From: Closterium sp. NIES-65
Lineage: Eukaryota > Streptophyta > Zygnematophyceae > Desmidiales > Closteriaceae
NCBI GenBank assembly: GCA_948144175.1
Contig: CANXME010002004.1
Span: 434,001-498,000 of the forward strand
Reading direction: 5' to 3'
Length of the DNA: 64,000 nt
The position numbers and the translations under genes were made by a program. The notes under the pieces are model-generated. The model did no database searches. It was not told where the DNA came from and was given only the letters and a program-made list of their open reading frames with translations. Each line of letters begins with the position of its first letter. Position 1 is the stretch's first letter. This document shows, in pieces, positions 54,927 to 64,000 of the stretch.

Positions 54927-55691
54927 GGTAATCCTGCAAAACCAGGCACGCTCTGCAACACATACAAACACAGCTGACATTGCTTCAGAGGGGTTAGTAA
55001 TAGCAGATTTTGCTTGACACCAGTAATACTCAGCCTTAGAACTGTCAATCGGGGCAGGACTATAAACGACGACTCTGATGCGATTGTAAGAGGTTGCATT
55101 TGTAGCCAGAAATGAATATGACATGGCAAAAACCAGTACATATCGCGTCGCTACTTGCGTGCATCCCCTCAGCGAGTAGCCTGTCACTTGCGTTCATTGC
55201 GTACTCCAGGAAATCCTGAAATGGATGCGTGACAGGAAAGGAGAAATGGGGTCGATGCATATAAAAATACGTGACACATCAAAAATAAAACTTCACGATA
55301 AAATAAAAAGACAGCTTCACATGCAAGACGAGAATTGTAAACGTACCTGCGTTGTTGCGTGACAATGTAGTTCCTCGCCGCGACTCACGTGTACCCCAGC
55401 AGCCAGCGAAGCTACTACAGCGCGACGTTGATGGCGGAACCAAGCCGCCGTCTGAAAAGGCGCGGGATATGCAAAAGGGACAAAGATGGAAAAACAAATT
55501 AGGCTACTAACTTGGCGACCGCAACATAGTCAGTGCGTTCTTAAACGCCACATAGTTGTCAGATTGAAGGAACTTTGAGCGCGCATATGGAGCACATCAA
55601 AGGGAAAAATGAGCAAGGGGGGAAGAACGAGGTTGGTTGTGTGTATGAGTACGGAGGATTACAGGCATAGAGGGGAATCGTGGGAGATGGA
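54927..55691. other. Low-copy stretch between copia I and element J
   Basis: Not similar to the retroelements. Holds candidate minus-strand exons (listed separately) and otherwise AT-rich intron-like or intergenic sequence. Ends with ATGGA, the presumed left target site of element J. Confidence 0.5.
55140..55451 (-). CDS. Candidate two-exon host gene fragment, unknown product
   Basis: On the minus strand TTTTCAG precedes 55451, and 55451-55347 (105 nt) is open in the frame TAAWFRHQRRAVVASLAA... The exon ends CGCAG and is followed by GTACGT, a strong donor. A 131-nt AT-rich intron with a pyrimidine-rich end CATCCATTTCAG leads to a second exon from 55215, reading DFLEYAMNASDRLLAEG in the same phase (exon 1 is exactly 35 codons). 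Reading through the intron would hit a stop. The end of exon 2 is uncertain (somewhere near 55140-55165). The peptide is helix-like and matches no family I recognise. Copia I lies about 200 bp downstream. Confidence 0.35.
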
Positions 55692-55828
55692 TGTCAGAAC
55701 ATATATGTAGCTTATGCTGTTGTGTAGGCTACAGTGGGGTATCCCATAGGGGGTACAACCCAATTAGGGTTTTGCTATTTGTACTCACTTCACTCATAGT
55801 TCATTCATTCTCGTTCTATTCTTCTCAT
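55692..55828 (+). repeat. Element J 5' LTR
   Basis: 137 bp, TGTCAGAACATATATG to TTCTTCTCA. Contains GGCTACAGTGGGGTATCC and TTAGGGTTTTGC. Confidence 0.9.
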
Positions 55829-56540
55829 GGTATCGAGCAGGTTCCCCTGTGGGAACTGTGCTTAGGGCCCACCACCTTGAACTTTTTTTTTTCTGCCCGG
55901 AGCGCGCTCCGGGCCCTCACTCTCACTCTTTCAGCCTGCCCTGCGGCCCCCTAGACGCCCGCGTCCCGGCCCTTAGACGTCCGCGCGCCGCCCTTAGCCG
56001 CCTGCGCGCCGCCCGTCCCGGCCCCTAGCCGCCCGCGCGCCGCCTGTCCACGCCCCTAGCCGCCCGTCCCGGCCCCTAGCCGCCCGCGCGCCGCCCGTCC
56101 CGGCCCCTTAGCAGCCAGCGCGCCGCCCGTCCCGGCCCCTAGCCGCCCGCGCGCCGCCAGTCCAGGCCCCTAGCCGCCCGTCCCGGCCCCTAGCCGTCCG
56201 CGCGCCGCCTGTCCCGGCCCCTAACCGCCCGCGCGCCGCCCGTCCCGGCCCCACGCCGCTCGTGCGCCGCCCTAGCCGCTCGCGCGCCGCCCGTCAGGCC
56301 CCGAGCCGCCGTCGCGCCACCCCTAGGCGCTCGTGCGGCGCCCGTCCCGGCCCGTCGGTGCCGTGCGCCGCCCGTCCCGGTCTCGCGACGCCGTGCGCCG
56401 CCCGCCCCGGCCCCAAGCCGCCCGTGCGCCGCCCGCCCCGGCCGCGCTCTGCCGTCTCGGCCCCTTCGACGCCAGGACGCCGACCGTCCTGGCCCCTCGC
56501 CCGTCCCGGCCCCGCTCCCAGCCGCCCGTACGCCTCCCGT
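55829..56540 (+). repeat. Element J leader with palindromic hairpin and GC-rich array
   Basis: Primer site, perfect GTTCCC CTGT GGGAAC stem, TAGGGCCCACC, ten T (55883-55892), then the fully self-complementary CCCGGAGCGCGCTCCGGG (55896-55913). From 55970 a tandem array of GCCGCCCGTCCCGGCCCCTA runs to about 56530. Confidence 0.75.
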
Positions 56541-56671
56541 TGTCAGAACATATAGCTTACTTGTTTCTGTAGGCTATAGTGGGGTATCCCATAGGGGGTA
56601 CAACACAATTAGGGTTTCCTATTTGTATTCACTTCACTTCATAGTCATTCATTCTCGTTCACACTTTCTCA
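56541..56671 (+). repeat. Copia K 5' LTR
   Basis: 131 bp, similar to copia C LTR in its first 90 bases, about ten differences overall, mostly in the last 45. Confidence 0.92.
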
Positions 56672-56748
56672 TGGAATCAGAGCAGGTCCCTTCTTAGGGC
56701 CTGTTCCTAGGGCCCACCGAAGCGCGCCCCGAGGCGCGCATTTTTTTT
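56672..56748 (+). promoter_or_regulatory. Copia K primer site and leader hairpins
   Basis: TGGAATCAGAGC primer site, a CCCT TCTT AGGG stem extended by CAGG/CCTG, TAGGGCCCACCGAA, hairpin GCGCGCCCCGAGGCGCGC (56722-56739) and eight T (56741-56748). Confidence 0.7.
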
Positions 56749-56759
56749 AGCGACCCTCC

Positions 56760-57760
56760 GTGTCGCCCTCCCCGTCGTGCTCCCGCTTAGGCCCCTCGTC
56801 GGCCCCGCCTAGGCCCCTCGTCGGCCCCGCGTAGCCCCCGTCGGCCCCACTTAGGCCCCGCGTCGGCCCCACCTAGACCCCGTCGGCTCCTCGTCGGCCC
56901 CGCCTAGGCCCCACGTCGGCCCCGCGTAACCCCCCGTCGGCCCCGCTTAGGCCCCACGTCGGCCCCGCGTAGCCCCGCTTAGGCCCGTCGGCCCCGCTTA
57001 GGCCCCGCTTTGGCCCCGCGTCGGCCCCGCCTAGACCCCGTCGGCCCGCCCTGCTTATGCCCCGTCGGCCCCGCGTTGGCCCCGCTTAGGCCCCGCCGGC
57101 CCGCCTAGGCCCCACTTCGGCCCCTCGTCGGCCCCGCCCAGACCTCGTCGGCCCCGCCACGGCCCTACGCCGGCCCCGCTTCAGCTGCTGTCGGCCCCGC
57201 TACAGCCCGCCACTGGCCTCGCTACACCCCGCCACTGGCCCCGCTACAGCCTGCCACCGGCCCCACTACGGCCCGCCGTTGGCCCCGCTACAGCCCGCAC
57301 CGGCCCCTGCTACAGCCCGCCGCCGGCCCAGCTACAGCCCGCCGCCGGCCCAGCTACAGCCCGCCCCCGGCCCAGCTACAGCCCGCCGCCGGCCCAGCTA
57401 CAGCCCGCCGCCGGCCCAGCTACAGCCCGCCGCCGGCCCCGCTACAGCCCGCCACCGGCCCCTGCTACAGCCCGCCGCCGGCCCAGCTACAGCCCGCCCC
57501 GACCCCGCTACAGCCCGCCGTCGGCCCGCCGTCGGCCCCGCTACAGCCCTCCCCGCGGCCCCTGCTGCAGCCCGCCGTGCTGCACGTGAGCAGCCCCAGC
57601 AGCCCGCGCCGCCCGTGAGCCCCTACGCCACCCGAGCCGCGCGAGCCGCCCGAGCCGCCCGAGCCGCCCGAGCCGCCCGAGCCGCCCGAGCCGCCCGAGC
57701 CGCCCGAGCCGCCCGAGCCGCCCGAGCCGCCTGAGCCGCCTGAGGAGCCGTGCTGCTGTT
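56760..57760 (+). repeat. Copia K leader: three GC-rich tandem arrays
   Basis: GTCGGCCCCGCTTAGGCCCC units (56780-57180), CTACAGCCCGCCGCCGGCCC units (57190-57550) and about twelve copies of GAGCCGCCC (57635-57745). The frame 57279-57734 is open through the arrays but is compositional. Confidence 0.8.
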
Positions 57761-57829
57761 CCTGAGCTGTGTTCCTCTGCTGCTGACCTACCCGACTCTC
57801 CCAGCCCGGTGAGACTTTCAGCTGCTGCC

Positions 57830-60800
57830 ATGGCCACCCCCAATGTTCTTACTTTTGACGCTGAGGGGAGGGCCATTGACTTTGCCGTCTGGATTGAAGA
57901 CCTGCAGCTGTACTTACTGTGTGATGCGATAGATGAGGTCTCTCTCTTTGACTTTGTCTCTGGCGCTGTCCCTGCCCCACCTGCTGATGCTGACTCTGCC
58001 GTTCGCTCCAAGTGGGCGACCCGCGATGCTGCTGCACGTCTTGCTGTGCGTCGCCACCTCCCTTCCTCTGAGCGTGCCCACTTTAGTCAGTGCAAGACCG
58101 CTCAGGCCTTGTACGACGCTGTAGTTGCACGCTACTCCTCCCCTTCCTCCGCTACCCTTAGCCGCCTCATGCTACCGTTTCTCTTCCCTGACCTCGCTTC
58201 CTTTCCCACTGTCGCTGACCTCGTTACCCACCTCCGTGCTAGTGACACCCGCTACCGCGCTGCCCTTCCTGCTGACTTCCGCGCTGCGAACCCTCCTCCC
58301 ATGTACATCACTCTCTACTTTCTCGTCACCCGTCTCCCTGAGTCCCTTCGTGTCGTTAGGGACCAGTTTCTCTCTGTCTGTCCCACCACTCTCACTGTCG
58401 ACCTCCTTGAGGAGTCCCTGCTAGCGGCTGAGAAGAGTATTGTCGCTGTAGGGGCCTCTCGGGGTGACCCTCGCACCCCCATCTTTGAGGGGTGTGGTCC
58501 TTCCCCCCTGCTGCCCTCTGTCGCCTCTGCCGCTGCGGCCGACCTCGCTGGTTTTGAGTCGGTCGGCGCGGCGTCTGCCCCCAGCGGCAGACGCCGCTCT
58601 GGCAAGGGCAAGGGGGGCAAGGGAGCGGGTGGAGCTAGAGGGGGCGGTGGAGGAGGCGGTGGGGGTGGCGGGGGGAGTGGGGGTGGCGGTGGGGGTGGTG
58701 GCGGGAGTGGAGGTACTGGTGGCGGCGGTGGAGGCGGAGGTGGCGGCGGAGGTGGTAGCGGAGGAGGCGGTGGGAGCGGTGGGAGCGACGGCCCTGGTGG
58801 GGGAGGTGGCGGTGGAGACGGGGGTGGCGGTGGAGGCGGGGGTGGCGGTGGAGGCGGGGGTCGGAGTGGCTCGTCCCAGCGGAGCAGCTCTGGGGGTGGT
58901 CAGCGCCAGCAGCAGCAGCAGCAGCAGCAGCAACCGCAGCAGCAGCCACAGCAGCAGCAGCGCTCTCGCACCGTCCCCGCCCCTCAGCAGCTCCGTGAGT
59001 GGTACTTGCAGCGTCAGCGTGGTGGTGCGCTTGGTCCCTGCCCCTACGTTCTTCGCACCGGTGACCGTGCAGGGGAGAGGTGTGGAGGCGCCCACACAGC
59101 CCGCCGCTGCTTTGGCCGCCTGACCGACGCCTGGCGTCAGCAGTTTCCGGAGGCCGCTGAGATCCCCCGCTGGGGAGAGCTGTCTAGGGCTGGTGTAGCT
59201 ATTTATGATCTTAATTTTGATGCTATTCTCTCTGCTATGTATGCTGTGACTGGTAGTGATGAGGATGACTGTTACCGGTGTTTCCCGCCCGACCCGGGCA
59301 TTGGTACTGCCGCGTCAGGTACTAGTGAGGCTGCTGCTCTAGGTGCCAGTGCGTCTGTGCTCTCAGGTGCTGGTGAGTCTGCCCTCTCAGGTACTGTGTC
59401 GGCTTCGGCCTCTCACACCTTCACCCTTGACTCTGGAGCGTCTCGCTCCTTCTTTAGGGACCGCACCACTCTCACGCCGCTGAGTCGGCCGGTTGCGGTG
59501 TCCCTGGCTGACCCCTCTGGGGGGCCTGTCCTGTCTCGCTTCTCCACTGTCCTCCCGTGTCCGGCGGCCCCCTCTGGCACCCTGACTGGTCTCTACCTCC
59601 CCTCGTTCTCGACGAACTTGGTGAGTGGTGCTGACCTCCAGGATGCGGGTGTCCACCAGTTCACCCCTGCTCGTCAGCGGGTGACCCACTGCACGGAGGC
59701 GGATACAGGTCGCCACCTGGCTACGTTTACACGTCGGCCAGGGTCGAGCCTGTACACACTGACCACTGCTTCTCCTCCAGGTGCTACGTCTGGTAGGGTC
59801 CCTTCGTCTGGTCAGGTGTTTGCTGCAGCGTCCAGGTCTGGTCCTGAGTCTGCCCCCTGCTCGTGTCGTCGTCTGTCTCACGAGACCCTCCTCTGGCACC
59901 ACCGCCTTGGCCACCCCTCTCTGCTTCGGCTCAGAGGCATGGCCTCGCGAGTCCTTGTGTCTGGTCTTCCCCGGTCTCTCCCTCCCCTTCCTCCGGGCCC
60001 TGGCCCTACCTGTGTCCCCTGTGTCGAGGGGCGCCAGCGTGCTGCCCCTCACTCCTCCCAGTTTCCTCCGACAGAGGCCCCGTTGCAGACGCTTCACATG
60101 GACGTGTGGGGCCCAGCCCGCGTCCGTGGTCAGGGTCATGAGCGCTACTTCCTGCTGGTGGTTGACGACTACTCGCGTTACACCACAGTCTTCCCCTTGC
60201 GCAGCAAGGGTGAGGTCACTGAGGTGTTGATCGACTGGATCCGCGCAGCTCGTCTCCAGCTTCGGAGGAGCTTTGGCTCTGACTTCCCTGTTTTGCGTCT
60301 GCACTCGGACAGAGGCGGAGAGTTCTCCTCTGGCCTCCTGAGTGCCTACTGTCGTGCGCGAGGCATCCGTCAGACCTTCACGCTTCTGGACTCACCACAG
60401 CAGAATGGGATTGCTGAGCGCCGCATTGGCATGGTCATGGACGTCGCTCGTACGTCCATGATGCATGCGGCTGCTCCCCATTTTCTGTGGCCGTTTGCGG
60501 TCAGGTACGCTGCGCACCAGATCAACCTCCACCCCAGGGTCTCTCGACCGGAGACCTCCCCAGCCCTGCTGTGTACGGGGAAGGTTGGCGATGCGTCGGC
60601 GTTCCGGGTCTGGGGATCTCGGGCGTTTGTTCGCGACCTGTCTGCGGACAAGCTGTCCCCTCGTGCTTCTCCCTGCGTCTTCCTGGGGTTCCCCCCCGAC
60701 GCCCCTGGGTGGCAGTTTTACCACCCCACCTCTCGACGTGTTCTGTCCTCCCAGGACGTCACGTTCGACGAGTCGGTACCCTACTACCGCCTCTTCCCCT

Positions 60801-63800
60801 ACCGCACTCCGTCCCTCCCCCCACCCCCGCTCTTCTTGGTACCAGGTCCCCCCCCGGTAGTCCCCCTCCCTCCTCAGGGTCCTGCCCCTTCAGGTGTGTC
60901 CCAGGTAGACGCGGTCGAGCCTGTCGAGGTCACTGGTGACTCTGGTGCTGCTGCGGGAGCTGAGCCTGGGGGTGCGGAGTCTGGGGGTGCTGAGCCTGGG
61001 GGTGCTGAGCCTGGGGGTGCTGTGCCTGGGGGTGCTGAGCCTGGAGGTGCCGAGCCTGGGGGTGCTGTGCCTGGGGGTGCTGTGCCTAGGGGTGCTGAGC
61101 CTGGGGGTGCTGCGCCTGGGGGTGCTGTGCCTGGGGGTGCTGAGCCTGGAGGTGCCGAGCCTGGGGGTGCTGTGCCTGGGGGTGCTGTGCCTAGGGTTGC
61201 TGAGCCTGGGGGTGGTGAGCCTGGGGGTGCTGAGCCTGGGGGTGCTGAGCCTGGGGGTGCTTCGTCTCGCCGGGAGCCACTCTCCCCACAGGAGCTGCGT
61301 GAGTGGTTTGCCAGGCGCTGGAGGCGTGCTGCTGGTGCTGGTGGTTCTTCGGCTGCAGAGGGTACTGCTGCCGCGCGTCCCGCCGGTGCTCGTACTGTGG
61401 GTGCTGGAGCTGCTGGGTCTGAGAGTTCTCCTGGAGCTGGTACTGCTGAGGGTGTTGGCGCTGAGCCTGCCGTTGGCGGTCCGACTGACAGTGCTCCTGG
61501 TGCTGCTGCTGGAGGTTCTGGAGCTTCTGGTGGTGCTGCTGGAGGTGCTGCTGGAGTGGGTGCTCCTGCCGGGGCTGCTGGTGCTGTTCCTGCTGTTTCT
61601 AGCGTCGCCGCGCGGCCCCGACCGTACTTCGTTCCGCTCCTGCAGCAGGTTCTTGGTCTTACACCTCCTCCTCCTCCCTTAGAGGGTCCGCAGCCTGTCC
61701 GGTCACAGCCACAGCTACAGCCTGCCTCCCCTTTGCCTGCTCCTTCTCCCTACGCTGGTCCGACTGGAGGTCTTATTGAGCGTCGTGAGCCTGCGTCTCG
61801 TCCTGTGTCGCCTGTTCGTACTGAGCGCGCTAGTGGTCGCGGGTCGCGTCAGCGTCCTCCTCCTGTCCCTGGCACGCACCGGATGTCACTGCGTCCGTCC
61901 ACTGCTCCTCTGCAGTGCCCCTTTGCCTTCTCCTCCTGCTTCCTCTCTTCCTGCTCTTGCCGACCCGGTGTCGGACTCTCTTCGTGCTGCCAGTCCTACT
62001 GTCACGCGTCTCCTTGCTACTGCTGTCACTGACCCTTCCTTCGAGTCGTCTGCTGCGTCTGCCCTTGTCACTGAGCTTGTCGACTTTGCTGCGCGCTGTC
62101 GTCTAGACTACGCTGCTCGTCTTGTCACTGAGTCTGAGTCCGCCTGTCCTCCGTCCGTCGGGGGTGAGTGTGCCCTTGGCACGGACGTCCTTGAGGACAG
62201 GCAGAAGGAGTTCCAGTGTCTGGCCGCCGCTTCACCTCGTCTCGCGTCTGTACTGCTAGCCCTTGAGGGAGATCCGTATGCACCGGACATCCCGACTCCG
62301 CGCTCTTACGCGGAGGCGATAGAGGGTCCCTACTCCTCTCAGTGGCAGGCAGCTATGGATGCAGAGATGGCTTCCTGGAAGTCCACAGGCACCTACGTTG
62401 ACGCTGTTCCCCCTCCTGGGGCGAACATAGTCAGTGGCATGTGGATTTTCAGGGTGAAGCGGCCGTCGGGTTCTCCGCCTGTCTTCAAGGCGCGTTACGT
62501 GGCTCGTGGCTTCAGTCAGCGGCAGGGGGTTGACTACTTTCAGACCTTCTCCCCCACCCCGAAGATGACCACTCTTCGGGTTCTGCTGCACGTTGCTGCT
62601 CACCGTGACTACGAGCTGCACTCTCTCGACTTCAGCACAGCTTTCTTGCAGGGCAGCCTGCACGAGGAGATCTGGCTGCGTCGCCCACCTGGCTTCACTG
62701 GGTCTTTCCCTCCTGGTACCCAGTGGAGTCTCTGGCGTCCAGTCTACGGTCTCCGCCAGGCGCCACGTGAGTGGCACGACACACTGAGGACTACGCTCGC
62801 GGCACTAGGGTTTGCTCCTTCTACTGCCGACCCGTCGCTGTTTCTGCGCACCGACACCTCTCTGCCGCCGTTCTACATCCTCGTGTACGTCGACGACTTG
62901 GTCTTTGCCACAGCTGACACTGCTGGACTCGCCTACGTGAAGTCCGAGCTGCAGAAGAGACACACGTGCACTGACCTGGGTGAACTGCGCAGCTACCTTG
63001 GCTTGCAGATCACCCGGGACAGAGCACGCCGCACCATTACCCTGACTCAGTCACACATGGTGCAGCAGGTCCTTCAGCGCTTCGGCTTCACGTACTCCTC
63101 GCCTCAGGCCACTCCTCTGCCTACTCGCCACTCGCTCTCAGCTCTGCCTTCGGATGAGTCCGTAGAGTCGAGTGGCCCGTTTGCAGAGCTTGTTGGCTGC
63201 CTCATGTACCTGATGACCTGCACACGACCTGACCTCGCATACCCTCTTAGCATTCTCGCACGCTTTGTTGCTCCTGGGAGACACCGACCAGAGCACATGG
63301 CTGCAGCGAAGAGGGTGTTGCGCTACTTGTGCAGTACGTCGGGCATGGGGCTAGTGCTTGGAGGGCGCAGTCCAGTGGTCCTCACTGGGCACGCAGACGC
63401 TTCTTGGGCTGACGACCAGGCTACGCAGCGGTCGTCACAGGGTTACACCTTCAGCCTTGGTTCCGGCTCTGTCTCGTGGCGGGCTACCCGCTCGTCTTCT
63501 GTTCTCGGCTCCAGTTGTGAGGCTGAGATCTACGCTGGGGCTATGGCTGCACAGGAGTTACGCTGGCTCACCTACCTGCTGACCGACCTTGGAGAGCAGC
63601 CTCGTTCTCCTCCAGTCCTGTACGTAGACAACAAGGCCATGCTGGCCTTGTGTCGAGAGCAGCGACTGGAGCACAGAACGAAGCACATTGCTCTCCGCTA
63701 CTTTCTTGCTCGTGAGCTACAGCAGCGTGGACAGTTGCGACTTGCGTACGTGGCCTCTGAGGCCAACACTGCTGATGTCTTCACCAAGGCACTTGCGCCT

Positions 63801-63869
63801 TGTGATCATCAGCGTTGTTGCACGCAGTTGGGTCTTGTGCCTGTCTTGCCTCACTTGCTCTCCTCTTGA
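57830..63869 (+). pseudogene. Copia K gag-pol with one frameshift
   Basis: Starts MATPNVLTFDAEGRAIDF at 57830 (gccATGg). Open through gag, Gly tract (58635-58865), Q-rich patch (58906-58965), CX13CX3HX4C knuckle, LDSGAS protease, HHRLGH and DDE integrase, and a long GAEPG repeat (60960-61262). Near 61914 one extra A relative to copias A and C shifts the frame; RT (YVDD near 62890) and RNase H continue in the next frame to the stop at 63869. Everything else is intact, so only RT and RNase H would be lost from the translation product. Confidence 0.91.
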
Positions 63870-64000
63870 CCTTGCTTGTACCTTCGCCTATATATACTCT
63901 TGCTCTTGCTTGCTTGACTCTTGTATATCTCTATATATGATCTTGCATGTGAACTGGCCTTCTGGCCTTTGAACTTGTGCTCGGAATGCGTGGTGACTTT
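63870..64000 (+). promoter_or_regulatory. Copia K 3' UTR (partial)
   Basis: TATATA-rich segment and the start of the conserved GCGTGGTGACTTT block that precedes the purine tract in the other copies. The tract and 3' LTR lie outside. Confidence 0.7.

Larger units (their letters stand above)
55692..64000 (+). mobile_element. Element J: 5' part of a copia-type LTR element, host of K
   Basis: 5' LTR 55692-55828 (137 bp), primer site TGGTATCGAGCAGG at 55829, then a GC-rich leader to 56540 where copia K is inserted. The rest of J, if present, lies beyond the window. The T-run-then-hairpin leader groups it with G and H. Coding content unknown. Confidence 0.8.
56541..64000 (+). mobile_element. Copia K: Ty1/copia element inserted in J, 3' LTR off window
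   Basis: 5' LTR 56541-56671, primer site TGGAATCAGAGCAGG at 56672, leader, gag-pol to 63869 and 3' UTR to the window end. Left flank is CCCGT (56536-56540); the right flank cannot be tested. Coding sequence nearly matches copia C, but LTR and leader arrays differ clearly. One single-base insertion breaks the ORF. Confidence 0.93.

Noticed and set aside
57279..57734. Open frame rich in Ala, Pro and Arg in copia K leader, and similar frames in the other leaders
   Set aside because: They are tandem GC-rich repeats open in several frames on both strands, with units differing between copies and no shared peptide.

Overview
The window is eukaryotic and almost entirely made of retrotransposons. Several features point to the green lineage: primer-binding sites related to the plant initiator-Met tRNA site, copia and chromovirus-type gypsy elements, a TTAGGGTTT telobox-like motif in many LTRs, ACGTGG boxes and a DLNLP motif in the one long host-like ORF. 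High coding GC and heavy retroelement load suggest a streptophyte or other green alga, or an early-diverging plant. I cannot name the species. No prokaryotic features, tRNA, rRNA or CRISPR array were seen.

Layout. 1-3388: minus-strand dead LINE (APE endonuclease plus RT). 3389-7072: low-copy sequence with a diverged dispersed repeat and a 553-codon ORF rich in Gln, the best host-gene candidate. 7073-39923: one old Ty3/gypsy chromovirus broken open by later insertions. Removing them along their 5-bp target duplications restores its order: LTR, gag, protease, RT, RNase H, integrase, chromodomain-like tail, LTR. The insertions are: a solo LTR in its 5' LTR (TSD CCGCG); intact copia A in gag (GGGGT); non-coding LTR element B (GGAAA); non-coding element F in RT (CGGCG), which carries copia C in its own LTR (ACAAG) and non-coding element E in its interior (GCAGT); and copia G inside the RT catalytic motif (AGTTT). 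39947-46311: copia H, missing its 3' end. 46312-47923: low-copy DNA with a solo LTR (TCGCT), the second copy of the dispersed repeat and a cluster of ACGTGG boxes. 47924-54926: copia I, with a protease-removing deletion and no matching TSD. 54927-55691: low-copy DNA with two phase-compatible candidate exons on the minus strand. 55692-64000: LTR element J with copia K inserted in its leader; K runs off the window.

How the parts relate. A, C, G, H, I and K are one group of Ty1/copia elements with very short LTRs (127-132 bp), a long GC-rich leader of element-specific tandem repeats, a Gly-rich gag linker, a variant C/C/H/C knuckle and a GAEPG-type repeat between integrase and RT. B, E and F have no pol genes but share the primer site, leader hairpin and oligo-T (clear in B and E) and polypurine end of the coding elements, so they look like satellites mobilised in trans. 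LTR divergence agrees with nesting order: gypsy about 8-9 percent, F and G about 4-5, E about 3, A and C zero. The most interesting undescribed signal is the structured leader with compensating changes in its stems, plus a second paired stem-loop module unique to the satellites.
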